DNA from: Isoptericola variabilis 225
GTDB taxonomy: Bacteria; Actinomycetota; Actinomycetes; Actinomycetales; Cellulomonadaceae
Reading direction: 5' to 3'
Assembly: GCF_000215105.1 (NCBI RefSeq)
Contig: NC_015588.1
Span: forward strand, 3,162,001 to 3,226,000
DNA length: 64,000 nucleotides
The position numbers and the translations under genes were made by a program. This document shows, piece after piece, positions 27,700 to 36,171 of the stretch (the first letter of the stretch is position 1; every line of letters begins with the position of its first letter). The notes under the pieces were generated by a model. That model saw only the letters and a list, made by a program, of their open reading frames with translations. It ran no database searches and had not been told where the DNA came from.

Positions 27700-28464
27700 A
27701 TGCCCGCACGCGGAGACCTGCCCGAGGGCGCGCCCGCCTGGATCGACCTCGGCGCGCGCGACCTCGACGCCGCGGTCGCGTTCTACACCGGCCTCTTCGG
27801 CTGGGAGCACATGAGCTTTGGCGAGGAGTTCGGCAACTACGGCCAGTTCCTGCTGAGCGGCGCACCGGTCGCGGGTGTCGGTCCGCTCATGGACGAGACG
27901 CAGCCGGCCGCGTGGGGCGTCTACCTGTGGTCGACCGACGCCGACGCCACCGCCGCGCGCGTCCGCGAGCACGGCGGCACCGTGCTGCTGCCGCCCGACG
28001 ACGTGCCCGGCCAGGGTCGCTTCCTCATGACCGTCGACCCGACCGGTGCGCCCGTCGCCTTCTGGCAGGCGTACGAGCACCGGGGCTTCGGCACGGTCGC
28101 CGAGGCGGGCGCGCCGGCGTGGTTCGAGCTGTGGACGAACGACTACGACCGCGCCGTCGCGTACTACCGCGACGTCGCCGGCTGGGACGCGCACGAGATG
28201 CCGAACGACGAGGGCTACCGCTACACCACGCACGGCGAGGGCGACGACTCCTACGCCGGGATCTACGACGCGACGTCGGACCTCGGCGAGCAGGGCACGC
28301 CGTCGTGGGTGGTCTACCTCGGCTCGGCCGACGTCGACGCCTCCGCCGCGCGCGCCCGCGAGCTGGGCGGCACGGTCCAGGGCGAGCCGCAGGACACCCC
28401 GTACGGCCGCATGGTCGCCGTCCAGGACCCGAACGGCGCGAGCTTCCAGCTCATCTCCGTCTGA
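27700..28464 (+). CDS. VOC (glyoxalase/bleomycin-resistance fold) protein, two domains
   Basis: 254 residues in two similar halves (about 10-125 and 135-254), each a VOC module: GAPAWIDLGARDLDAAVAFY and GAPAWFELWTNDYDRAVAYY open them. The family includes enzymes and small-molecule binders, and relatives of this length are often annotated only as VOC family. Metal ligands are not clearly conserved, so the reaction is unknown. GGAGG precedes the ATG at 27700. It converges on ppc across a terminator. Confidence 0.88.
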   Translation: MPARGDLPEGAPAWIDLGARDLDAAVAFYTGLFGWEHMSFGEEFGNYGQFLLSGAPVAGVGPLMDETQPAAWGVYLWSTDADATAARVREHGGTVLLPPDDVPGQGRFLMTVDPTGAPVAFWQAYEHRGFGTVAEAGAPAWFELWTNDYDRAVAYYRDVAGWDAHEMPNDEGYRYTTHGEGDDSYAGIYDATSDLGEQGTPSWVVYLGSADVDASAARARELGGTVQGEPQDTPYGRMVAVQDPNGASFQLISV

Positions 28465-28471
28465 CCCCGTC

Positions 28472-28492
28472 GCCGGTGGCTGCACCACCGGC
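28472..28492. terminator. Bidirectional terminator hairpin
   Basis: An 8-bp perfect stem (28472-28479 with 28485-28492) with a 5-nt loop lies between the convergent VOC gene and ppc. Confidence 0.55.
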
Positions 28493-28499
28493 CGCAGGA

Positions 28500-31259
28500 T
28501 CAGCCGGTGTTCTGCAGGCCCGCGCTGACGCCGTTGACGGTGAGCAGCAGCAGGTGCTGCCAGCGGTCCTTGTACCCGCCGTCGACCCACTTGCCGGACT
28601 CGGCGGTCACGCCCTCGCTCGCGCCCTCGGTGCGCAGCGCGCGCAGGGCGCGGACCTGGAGCAGGGACAGCGCGTCGACGTAGGGCGAGCGCAGCTGCAC
28701 GGCACGCCCGAGGACGCGGCGGTTGGCGAGCGGCCACTCGTTGCCCGTCACGCGCAGCACCCACTCGCGCGTGAGGCGCAGCTCGTCGAGCACCATCTGC
28801 GCGAGGTCGTCGCGGTCGCCGAGCGCGAGGTACTGGGCAGCGATGCGCTCGTCGGTCTTGGCGAGCGACATCTCGACGTTGTCGAGCAGCGTCGCGAACA
28901 GCGGCCACTCCCGGTACGCCGCCTGGAGCTCCGCGATGCGTTCCGGGCTGTCGCCGAACTCGCGCAGCGCCGTCCCGAGCCCGAACCAGCCGGCCAGGTT
29001 GATGCGCGCCTGCGACCACGAGAACACCCACGGGATCGCGCGCAGGTCGTCGAGCGAGTTGACCGACAGGCCTCGCTTGGCCGGGCGCGAGCCGATCGGC
29101 AGCAGGCCGATCTCCTCGAGCGGCGTGACCTGCGCGAACCACTGCGGGAAGCCCTCCGACTTCACGAGCGCGTGGAAGCGGGCGCGCGACGACGCGTCGA
29201 GCGAGGACGCGACGTGCGCGAAGCGCTCGGCCGTGGCGGCGTTGCGCTTCTCGGTCGACGGCGCGGAGGCGAGCAGCGTCGCGGCCGCGACCTGCTCGAT
29301 GTGGCGCGCGGCGATCGTCGGGTCGCCGTACCGAGCGAGGATGACCTCGCCCTGCTCGGTGAGCTTGAAGCGGCCGTCGACCGAGTGGGGCGGCTGCGCG
29401 AGGACCGCGCGGTTGGCCGGGCCGCCGCCGCGGCCCAGCGCCCCGCCGCGGCCGTGGAACAGCGTGAGCGTGATGTCGTGGCGCCGCGCCCACTCCGCGA
29501 TGCGCGACTGCGCCGAGTGCAGCGCGAGCGTGGCCGCGACAGGCCCGACGTCCTTCGAGGAGTCCGAGTAGCCGAGCATGACCTCGACGCGGCGGCCGTT
29601 GGCCGCGAGCCGGCGCTGGACCTGCGGCAGCTCGAGCGCGGCCTCGAGGATGTCGACCGACGCCTCGAGGTCCGCGAAGGTCTCGAACAGCGGGATCGCA
29701 TCGATGACCGGGATGTCCTCGGCGTCCTCGAACGCCAGCTCGGCCAGGTGGTAGACGGCCGCGAGGTGCTCGGGCGCCTGCGTGAACGACACGATGTAGC
29801 GGCGCGCGGCCCGCTCGCCGAAGCGGCGCTGCACCGCCCCGAGCGCGCGGAAGGTGTCGAGCACCTCGCGCGTGCGGTCGGACAGGTCGCCGTGCACGCC
29901 CTTCTCGGCGATCTCGTCGAGCGCCGCGGCGTGCACCTGCGAGTGCTGGCGCACCTCGATCTCGGCGAGGTGGAAGCCGAACGTCTGGACCTGCCACACG
30001 AGCTTCTGGAGGTCGCCGTACGCGGCGCGGGGCGCGCCCGCCTCCACGAGCGAGTCCTGCACGACGCGCAGCTCGGCCTCCAGCTCCTCGGGCCGCCGGT
30101 ACGCGAGGTCCGCGTCCCGGCGCCGCGTGGCCCCGATGCGGCCCGCGATCGCGAGCACCGCGGCGCGGTGCGGCTCGCGCGGCGACACCGCCGCGGCCTG
30201 CGCCGTGAGGTCCTCCGAGAGCTGGCGCAGCCGCTGCCACAGCGCCTTGAGCGCCGACGACGGCGGCGTGCCGGCCTCGTCGAGCGTGAGCTTGCGGCCG
30301 ACCTGGCGCGCCGCCTCCTCGAGCGCGGTCAGCGCGTGCTCGGCCGCGAGCGTCGCGGCCTGGCGCGTGACCTCGGCGGTGACGTTGGGGTTGCCGTCGC
30401 GGTCGCCGCCGATCCACGAGCCGAGGAAGACGAACGGCCGTGCGACGGGCGCCGCGCGTCCGGCGTCGCCGTCGAGCAGCCAGTCGTCGAGCCGGCGGTA
30501 GACCTCCGGGAACGTGTTGAACAGGGTGGCGTCGAAGACGCCCATGGCCGTCTTGACCTCGTCGAGCACGGTCGGCTTGGCCGCACGGATCGGCGACGTG
30601 CGCCACATCGTGTCGATCTCGGCCAGCAGGCGCCGCTCGTTCTCGACGAGCGACGTGCCACCCGGGCGCATCGTGTCGCGCTCGGCGAGCAGGTTCGAGA
30701 TGCGCCGCACCGCTCCCGAGACGGCCCGACGGCGCGCCTCCGTCGGGTGCGCGGTGAGCACCGGGCGGAACTCGAGCTCGCTCAGCCGGCGCAGCGCCTC
30801 GTCGCGGCCCACCTCCTCGGCGAGCTGGGTGAACGCGTGGGGCAGCGACTCGTCGACGGCGGCACCGGCCTCGGTCTCGCGCTGGCGCAGCACGCGCACG
30901 CGGTGGTACTCCTCGGCCAGGTTCGCGAGGTGGAAGTAGCACGTGAACGCGCGCGCCACCTGCTCGGCCCGCTCGAGCGGGAAGCCGGCCACGAGGTCGG
31001 CCGCCTCGGCGAGCGCCGTGCCGCCGTCGTCCGAGCCGTACGCGCGGATGGTCAGCTCGCGCAGCCGCTCGACGTCGTCGAGCAGGTCCTGGCCGCCGGC
31101 CTCGCGCAGGACCGTGCCGAGGAGCCCGCCGAGCAGGCGGATGTCGTCGCGCAGCGGGTCGGGCATCTCGTGCCGGGCCACGACCCGCTCGCGCGCGCCC
31201 GCGGAGGCGGGCGAGGGGTCGGTCACGACGCCGGTGGGCTGTGCCTGGTTCTCGCTCAC
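28500..31259 (-). CDS. ppc: Phosphoenolpyruvate carboxylase
   Basis: 919-residue cytoplasmic enzyme making oxaloacetate from PEP and bicarbonate for anaplerosis. Active-site motifs are intact: VLTAHPTEARRR with the catalytic His, GYSDSSKDVG, FHGRGGALGRGGG, and the invariant end QNTG. Length is normal. The GTG at 31259 has TAGTCT (31273-31268) 8 nt upstream, suggesting a leaderless or very short leader. It is divergent from the epimerase gene and converges on the VOC gene. Confidence 0.98.
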   Translation of the reverse strand: MSENQAQPTGVVTDPSPASAGARERVVARHEMPDPLRDDIRLLGGLLGTVLREAGGQDLLDDVERLRELTIRAYGSDDGGTALAEAADLVAGFPLERAEQVARAFTCYFHLANLAEEYHRVRVLRQRETEAGAAVDESLPHAFTQLAEEVGRDEALRRLSELEFRPVLTAHPTEARRRAVSGAVRRISNLLAERDTMRPGGTSLVENERRLLAEIDTMWRTSPIRAAKPTVLDEVKTAMGVFDATLFNTFPEVYRRLDDWLLDGDAGRAAPVARPFVFLGSWIGGDRDGNPNVTAEVTRQAATLAAEHALTALEEAARQVGRKLTLDEAGTPPSSALKALWQRLRQLSEDLTAQAAAVSPREPHRAAVLAIAGRIGATRRRDADLAYRRPEELEAELRVVQDSLVEAGAPRAAYGDLQKLVWQVQTFGFHLAEIEVRQHSQVHAAALDEIAEKGVHGDLSDRTREVLDTFRALGAVQRRFGERAARRYIVSFTQAPEHLAAVYHLAELAFEDAEDIPVIDAIPLFETFADLEASVDILEAALELPQVQRRLAANGRRVEVMLGYSDSSKDVGPVAATLALHSAQSRIAEWARRHDITLTLFHGRGGALGRGGGPANRAVLAQPPHSVDGRFKLTEQGEVILARYGDPTIAARHIEQVAAATLLASAPSTEKRNAATAERFAHVASSLDASSRARFHALVKSEGFPQWFAQVTPLEEIGLLPIGSRPAKRGLSVNSLDDLRAIPWVFSWSQARINLAGWFGLGTALREFGDSPERIAELQAAYREWPLFATLLDNVEMSLAKTDERIAAQYLALGDRDDLAQMVLDELRLTREWVLRVTGNEWPLANRRVLGRAVQLRSPYVDALSLLQVRALRALRTEGASEGVTAESGKWVDGGYKDRWQHLLLLTVNGVSAGLQNTG

Positions 31260-31380
31260 GATCCAAGAGACTAAGCCGAACCTGCCTTGAACCGAACATG
31301 GCGTCCGATCGGTGGTCCTGCCCGACGGCGGTACCCCGGCCGGTCTCGCCCGCCCGGTCCGGGGGTGTCAGGATCGGGGC

Positions 31381-32262
31381 ATGACGTCACCAGCACAGCC
31401 GGGTCAGCGGGTCGTGGTCACCGGGGCGAGCGGCCGGCTCGGACCCGCCGTCGTCGAGCACCTCGCCGCCCACGGGTGGGACGTCGTCGCGACCGACCGC
31501 GTCGCTCCCCCGCGTCCGCTGCCGGGGAAGTTCGTGCGCGCCGACCTCGGCGAGCTCGGCCAGGTGACCGAGCTGCTCGCGGGCGTCGACGAGTCCGGGC
31601 CCGCCGACGCCGTCGTGCACCTCGCGGCGATCCCCGCGCCCGGGATGGCGCCCAACTCCACGACGTTCGCCAACAACGTCCCCGCGACGTACAACGTGTT
31701 CCGCGCCGCACAGGTCACGGGCATCCGCAACGTCGTGTGGGCCTCGAGCGAGACGGTGCTCGGACTGCCGTTCGACGTGCCGCCGCCGTACCTGCCGGTC
31801 GACGAGGAGTACCCGCCGATCCCGCAGACCACCTACTCACTCGGCAAGACGCTCGAGGAGGAGATGGCCCAGCACCTCACGCGCTGGGACCCGCAGCTCA
31901 AGGCCGTCGCGCTGCGGTTCTCCAACGTCATGCTGCCCGAGGACTACGCGCGCTTCGAGACGTGGCAGGACGACCCGGCCGCCCGCCGGTGGAACCTGTG
32001 GGGCTACATCGACGCGCGCGACGGCGCCCAGGCCGTGCGCCTCGCGCTCGAGGCGACGTTCACGCGCTTCGAGGCGTTCATCGTCGCGAACGCCGACACC
32101 GTCATGCGGCGTGACTCCGCCGAGCTGGCCGCCGCCGAGTTCCCCGGCGTGCGCCTCCACCGGCCGCTGCGCGGACGCGAGACGCTCCTGAGCATCGACA
32201 AGGCCCGCCGCATGCTCGGCTACGAGCCGCAGCACTCCTGGCTCGACGAGGTGCGGGACTGA
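31381..32262 (+). CDS. NAD(P)-dependent epimerase/dehydratase (extended SDR)
   Basis: 293 residues with a Rossmann start VVVTGASGRLG (glycine-rich motif) and the catalytic Tyr-Lys pair in TTYSLGKTLEEE. It belongs to the extended short-chain dehydrogenase group acting mainly on nucleotide sugars or related substrates; the C-terminal substrate domain does not identify which. A -10-like CAGGAT at 31369-31374 lies 6 nt before the ATG; in-frame GTG at 31312 is less likely. Stands alone between ppc and the toxin-antitoxin pair. Confidence 0.9.
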   Translation: MTSPAQPGQRVVVTGASGRLGPAVVEHLAAHGWDVVATDRVAPPRPLPGKFVRADLGELGQVTELLAGVDESGPADAVVHLAAIPAPGMAPNSTTFANNVPATYNVFRAAQVTGIRNVVWASSETVLGLPFDVPPPYLPVDEEYPPIPQTTYSLGKTLEEEMAQHLTRWDPQLKAVALRFSNVMLPEDYARFETWQDDPAARRWNLWGYIDARDGAQAVRLALEATFTRFEAFIVANADTVMRRDSAELAAAEFPGVRLHRPLRGRETLLSIDKARRMLGYEPQHSWLDEVRD

Positions 32263-32327
32263 CTGACCCTGGCCTCGTCGTCCCGCAGACCGTCGACTGC
32301 GAGAGGGTTTTCGTATACGCTATTCGC

Positions 32328-32591
32328 ATGGGTGAGGAGAAGATTCGCGGTCAGGCGGTGAGCGACGAACAAATCCAGGCGTGGGCCGACGAGGCTGAGG
32401 GGGGCTACGACGTCGAGACGCTCCGCCGTCGCGGACGTCCGAGCGCGGGCGAAGGTCCCGGGATCGTCGTGCCCGTGCGGCTTGACGCCCGCACACTCGC
32501 GGCCCTGAACGAGCGTGCGGAGTCCGAGGGCCTCGCGAACCGGTCTGAGGCGATCCGGGCGGCCGTACGTGCGTGGCTGCACGTCGCATGA
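32328..32591 (+). CDS. Ribbon-helix-helix (CopG-like) antitoxin
   Basis: 87 residues. The C-terminal half is a ribbon-helix-helix: VVPVRLDARTLAALNERAES then a second helix RSEAIRAAVRAWL. Such proteins bind operator DNA as dimers and neutralise a toxin with their other end. TACGCT (32316-32321) sits 6 nt before the ATG. Its stop overlaps the ATG of the toxin gene by 4 nt. The base composition around it is less GC-rich than the neighbours. Confidence 0.85.
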   Translation: MGEEKIRGQAVSDEQIQAWADEAEGGYDVETLRRRGRPSAGEGPGIVVPVRLDARTLAALNERAESEGLANRSEAIRAAVRAWLHVA

Positions 32592-32845
32592 GGCGGCTGC
32601 ACGACTCGGCTCGCAAACACTTCCGACGCGACCGGCTGACCGAGGCGGGTGTGCTCTACGCCGCCCAGCACAGCCTCTATCAAGTCCCGCTCGATGACGA
32701 GGACGACCCCCGTCGCTGGCTCATGCTCGGCTTCGACGACTCCGGGCGCATGCTGGAGCTCGTGGTTCTTGTCTTCGACTCCGGGGACGAACTGATCATT
32801 CACGCGATGAAGGCACGGCCCCAGTACCTGGACCTGCTCACCTGA
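32588..32845 (+). CDS. Toxin of a type II toxin-antitoxin pair, BrnT/RelE-like
   Basis: 85 residues with a basic start and a beta-rich body ending RWLMLGFDDSGRMLELVVLVF... HAMKARPQYLDLL, a pattern shared with small toxins in tandem with CopG-type antitoxins. It is probably an mRNA interferase of the RelE/BrnT superfamily. The assignment rests on gene order (coupled ATGA overlap with the antitoxin) and on this residual similarity, not on a clear active site. Confidence 0.7.
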   Translation: MRRLHDSARKHFRRDRLTEAGVLYAAQHSLYQVPLDDEDDPRRWLMLGFDDSGRMLELVVLVFDSGDELIIHAMKARPQYLDLLT

Positions 32846-32935
32846 CTCTCTCGAGCACCCGATGCGACGGTGCCGCGGCGCCGCGATCAGACCTCGCCGA
32901 TATCCTCGAGCTCCGGATCCCCATAGGGTCGCGAC

Positions 32936-33478
32936 ATGGCGCAACGTGCACGGGCGACGTGGCCCCCAATGATCGCGACAGAGCGCCTCTTGCTGCGGGA
33001 GCCTGAGGGGAAGGATCGCCCGGCACTTGTCGAGTTGTTCACCTCTCCCGAAGTCGGCACCTACATCGGTGGACCGCGCCCGCGCCAGGAGTTCGAGCGC
33101 TCGCTGCCAGAGGACAACCGACGGCCGGGACTCTTCGCTGTCGATCTTCACGGGGCACTGATCGGGATCGTTACGCTCGACCGACTCGAGCCTGTCAGCA
33201 AGAGCTGCGTCCGTGTGGCGGGCGAAGAGGCCACCCTGGGATATCTGTTCCTGCCCGAAGCGTGGGGCTGCGGTTATGCCACCGAGGCGTGCACAGCAGT
33301 CCTCAACTGGTTCACGACCGCACTACCCGGTGAGTCCGTGTCGCTGTCGACACAGACGGCCAACAGTGCCTCAATTCGCCTCGCGACCAAGCTCGGCTTC
33401 ACCGAGGTGGAGCGCTACGAGGCCTACGGCGCCGAGCAGTGGCGTGGCAGGTGGTCGCCAACCCGTCGGCCAGCTTGA
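32936..33478 (+). CDS. GNAT family N-acetyltransferase
   Basis: 180 residues of the RimJ/RimL type: ATERLLLREPEGKDRPAL at the start, the acetyl-CoA loop segment GYLFLPEAWGCGYATEA, and NSASIRLATKLGFTEVERYE near the end. It transfers acetyl from acetyl-CoA to an amine; the acceptor is unknown. TAGGGT (32924-32929) is 6 nt before the ATG. It lies with the toxin-antitoxin pair in a patch with lower GC and AT-richer third positions, suggesting acquisition by transfer. Confidence 0.88.
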   Translation: MAQRARATWPPMIATERLLLREPEGKDRPALVELFTSPEVGTYIGGPRPRQEFERSLPEDNRRPGLFAVDLHGALIGIVTLDRLEPVSKSCVRVAGEEATLGYLFLPEAWGCGYATEACTAVLNWFTTALPGESVSLSTQTANSASIRLATKLGFTEVERYEAYGAEQWRGRWSPTRRPA

Positions 33479-33499
33479 GGCCATGCTGATGCTCATGGT

Positions 33500-34264
33500 T
33501 CACAGTTCCGCAGCCGCGAGCGCCTGCCCGCCTGCGACGGCGATCTCGACGCGCGCGACGTCGTCGAGCGGCACGGCGGACGCGGCCGACAGCCCGCGCG
33601 ACTCGGTGCCCGACGCGCTCCACGTCGCGGCGACGGTCCGCCCGCCGTCACGGTCGACGAGGACGAGCTCGTACGCGACCGGCTCCGCCGCGTCGTACCG
33701 CTGGCCCGCCGACCGCGCGGGGTAGCTGCAGCTCCACTCGAGCTGCGTGCCCCACGGACGCGGCGTCGCCGTGAGCGTCGCGCGGACGTCGATCGCGCCG
33801 ACGGGCTCGAGCTCGACGGCGGTCCCCTCCGCCACCGTGCCCGACGACGGCACTCCCCCGGGTGCCTCGCCCTCGGGTCCGGCCGAACCGAGCGCGAGTC
33901 CGGTCACGACGCCACCCACGACAAGGGCGACGGCCGCGACGAGGGCGAGCGACCGCCGTCGGGCACGGTGACGACGGGCCCTAGCCGCGAGCGCCGAGAA
34001 GGGGACGATGTCGGCGCTCGCGGCGGTCTGGGAGGTGTCGTCGAGCAGCGCGAGGGCGTGCTCGGGCGGGAGGGAGGACAGCAGGCCGGGCATGCCGGCG
34101 AGCTCGGCGACGGCCTCGCGGCAGGCGGCGCACCCGGCGAGGTGCTCCTCGTACGCGCGGCGCTCGGCCGGGCCGAGCGCGCCGAGCACGTAGGCGGCGT
34201 CCCACTCGCGGTACGGGTCGGCGGCGCGCCCGACCGGCCGCGGCGTCGGCTCCATCCCGGTCAT
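33500..34264 (-). CDS. Zinc-finger (zf-HC2) membrane anti-sigma factor
   Basis: 254 residues: cytoplasmic zf-HC2/ASD domain with HxxxCxxC in EEHLAGCAACREA (about 40-55), one transmembrane helix (about 110-130), and an extracytoplasmic domain (RskA/RslA-like). It should hold the adjacent sigma factor at the membrane and release it on stress, possibly redox through the zinc site. Its ATG overlaps the stop of the sigma gene by 4 nt. Confidence 0.9.
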   Translation of the reverse strand: MTGMEPTPRPVGRAADPYREWDAAYVLGALGPAERRAYEEHLAGCAACREAVAELAGMPGLLSSLPPEHALALLDDTSQTAASADIVPFSALAARARRHRARRRSLALVAAVALVVGGVVTGLALGSAGPEGEAPGGVPSSGTVAEGTAVELEPVGAIDVRATLTATPRPWGTQLEWSCSYPARSAGQRYDAAEPVAYELVLVDRDGGRTVAATWSASGTESRGLSAASAVPLDDVARVEIAVAGGQALAAAEL

Positions 34265-34764
34265 GGCGTCACTCCCTTCTCCTGCAGCGCGAGACGGAGC
34301 GCACGCAGCGCGTAGTGCAGCCGGGACTTGACGGTCCCGGGCGGCACGTCCTGCTCCTCGGCGAGCTCGGCGACCGTGCGCCCGCGGTAGTAGGCGCCGA
34401 CGACGACGGCGCGGTGCTCGGGCGAGATCTCGACGAGCGCGTCGGCCACGAGCCAGGCGTCGAGGACGGCCTGGGTGGCGTCGGGCTCGGGCGTCTCGGG
34501 CACGTGGTCGGTCGTGCGCTCGTGGGCGTGCCGGGCGCTGCGGAGCCGGTCGACGACGAGGTGCCGCGCGACGGTGAAGAGCCAGGCCCGCACCGACTCC
34601 TCGGGCCGCTCGAGCACCTCGGTGTGCTTCCACAGCCGCAGCAGCGACTCCTGGACGACGTCCTGCGCCTCGGCGTCGTCGCGCACGAGGCGGGCGACGT
34701 AGCGGTGCAGCGCACCGGCGTGCGCGGCGTGGATCGCCTCGAGGAGCTGCTCGTCGGTGGGCAC
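34261..34764 (-). CDS. ECF sigma factor, SigK/SigL type
   Basis: 167-residue ECF sigma factor with region 2 (VRDDAEAQDVVQESLLRLW, about 20-90) and region 4 (ISPEHRAVVVGAYYRGRTVAELA, VPPGTVKSRLHYALRALR, about 110-160). It is followed by its zinc anti-sigma partner and preceded by the yceI-like gene, seven bases away. Exact TGAACC-N16-CGTCGT elements lie upstream of this operon and of the divergent lipoprotein gene, matching the -35 preference of the SigK/SigL group. GTG start at 34764 follows a GAGG stretch. Confidence 0.93.
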   Translation of the reverse strand: MPTDEQLLEAIHAAHAGALHRYVARLVRDDAEAQDVVQESLLRLWKHTEVLERPEESVRAWLFTVARHLVVDRLRSARHAHERTTDHVPETPEPDATQAVLDAWLVADALVEISPEHRAVVVGAYYRGRTVAELAEEQDVPPGTVKSRLHYALRALRLALQEKGVTP

Positions 34765-34771
34765 CCTCGCC

Positions 34772-35449
34772 TCACCCCTCGCGCTCGAGCCGCAGCGAGA
34801 ACTCGATGCTGCCCTCGCCGTCGACCCGCACGAACGCGAGCGCGGGCGCCTCGACGCCGTAGTCGGCGAACGTGAGGGGAACGCTGCCGACGACGTGCGC
34901 GCCGTCGTCGGTCGTGGCGACCTCGGCGTCGACGGTGACCTCGCGTGTGACGTCGCGGATCGTGAGGTCGCCCGTGAGCTCGACGGCGGTCTGGCCGGGC
35001 TCGAGCGGCGCCGGCTCGGTGAGCACGAACGTCGCGGTCGGGTAGGTGCCGACCTCCATGACCGTGCCGCGGAAGTACGCGTCGCGCGGCGGCTCGTCGG
35101 TGCGCACGCTCTCGATGTCGACGACGACCTCCGCGTCGGTGAGCGTGCCGTCCGCGATCGTGACCGAGCCCGTGACCTCCTCGGTGCGGCCGGTGACCGT
35201 GACGTCCTCGCCGCGCAGCACCTCGTGGACCCGGTACCCGGCGAACGAGCCGTCGGCGACGACCCACACGCCGTCGAGCCCCGCGGTCTCCTCGGGGACC
35301 GGCGCGCCCGTCGCCTCGAGCGCGGGCGCCTCGGCCGCGGCCCGGTTGGCCCAGTCCGCGTACAGGCCGGGACCCCACGCGACGGCCGCAGCGCCGCCGA
35401 CCACGACGGCCACGCCCACGCCGATCGCCACCTTCGCCGCCCTGCGCAC
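34772..35449 (-). CDS. YceI-like lipid-binding domain protein, membrane anchored
   Basis: 225 residues with an N-terminal uncleaved-looking hydrophobic helix and a YceI-like barrel (about 60-225; LDGVWVVADGSFAGYRVHEVL to TFADYGVEAP). YceI proteins bind isoprenoid-like molecules in an extracytoplasmic pocket. It is the first gene of an operon with an ECF sigma and its anti-sigma, suggesting that the sigma pathway responds to envelope or lipid stress. GGAG precedes the GTG at 35449. Confidence 0.9.
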   Translation of the reverse strand: MRRAAKVAIGVGVAVVVGGAAAVAWGPGLYADWANRAAAEAPALEATGAPVPEETAGLDGVWVVADGSFAGYRVHEVLRGEDVTVTGRTEEVTGSVTIADGTLTDAEVVVDIESVRTDEPPRDAYFRGTVMEVGTYPTATFVLTEPAPLEPGQTAVELTGDLTIRDVTREVTVDAEVATTDDGAHVVGSVPLTFADYGVEAPALAFVRVDGEGSIEFSLRLEREG

Positions 35450-35499
35450 GACTCCGCACCACCCTCGCTCGCCGCCCCCGGTGGGGCTCCCTACCCCGC

Positions 35500-35568
35500 A
35501 CGACGGGCCGGAGGGCCGGAGGGTTCACCGCGGCCGCCGATGAACCTCCGGGGGCCGGGCCTCGTCGT
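35500..35568. promoter_or_regulatory. Divergent pair of ECF-type promoters (TGAACC-N16-CGTCGT)
   Basis: On the plus strand TGAACC (35541-35546) is followed after 16 nt by CGTCGT (35563-35568) toward the lipoprotein gene. On the minus strand TGAACC (35527-35522) is followed after 16 nt by CGTCGT (35505-35500) toward the YceI/sigma operon. Both show the same spacing. The two -35 boxes form an inverted repeat 13 bp apart. This fits autoregulation by the adjacent sigma factor. Confidence 0.75.
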
Positions 35569-35600
35569 ACCGGGAGAGGGCACCGAACGAGGGAGGCATC

Positions 35601-36143
35601 ATGCGACGCACGTCCCGTCTGACACCCACCGTAGCCGCGGCCACGACGGCGGTCGCGGCGGCGCTCGCCCTGGCGGGCTGCGGCGGTGCGGAGGAAGCGG
35701 AGCCCGGCGGCGGCGACACCGGCATGGACGAGGGCATGGAGGAGCCCGCAGGCGACGTCGTGCTGGGCACCGCCGACAGCGAGCTCGGCGAGATCGTCGT
35801 CGACGGCGAGGGCATGACCGTCTACTACTACTCCAACGACGAGCCGGGCTCGGGCGAGAGCACGTGCACCGGCGAGTGCCTGGCGATGTGGCCGCCGGTG
35901 CACGCGGACGGCGAGGACCCGCAGGTCGAGGGCGTCACGGCCGAGGTCGGCACGATCACCGGGACCGACGGCGAGCTGCAGGTCACCGTCGACGAGCGGC
36001 CCGTCTACCTGTACGCGGGCGACTCCGCGCCGGGCGACGTGACCGGCCAGGGCGTCAACGACGTCTGGTGGGTCGTCGCGCCCGACGGCTCGGAGATCAC
36101 CGAGCTGCCCGGCACGGGCGGCGACGACGGCGGCGGGTACTGA
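35601..36143 (+). CDS. Secreted lipoprotein with COG4315/lipoprotein_15 repeats
   Basis: 180 residues: lipobox LALAGC, a Gly/acidic linker, then two copies of the short lipoprotein repeat (about 55-115 and 125-175). The first has YYYSNDEPGSGES and CTGECLAMWPP, whose paired Cys resemble a small redox or metal site; the second has YLYAGDSAPGDVTGQG. Function unknown. A GGGAGG ribosome site precedes the ATG. Its promoter is one half of the divergent ECF pair, so it is a likely sigma target. Confidence 0.88.
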   Translation: MRRTSRLTPTVAAATTAVAAALALAGCGGAEEAEPGGGDTGMDEGMEEPAGDVVLGTADSELGEIVVDGEGMTVYYYSNDEPGSGESTCTGECLAMWPPVHADGEDPQVEGVTAEVGTITGTDGELQVTVDERPVYLYAGDSAPGDVTGQGVNDVWWVVAPDGSEITELPGTGGDDGGGY

Positions 36144-36171
36144 CCGTGCGGCGGGACGCGTCAGGCAGCGG

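Noticed and set aside
27648..31274. 1208-residue plus-strand frame antisense to ppc
   Set aside because: A shadow of the real minus-strand ppc frame.
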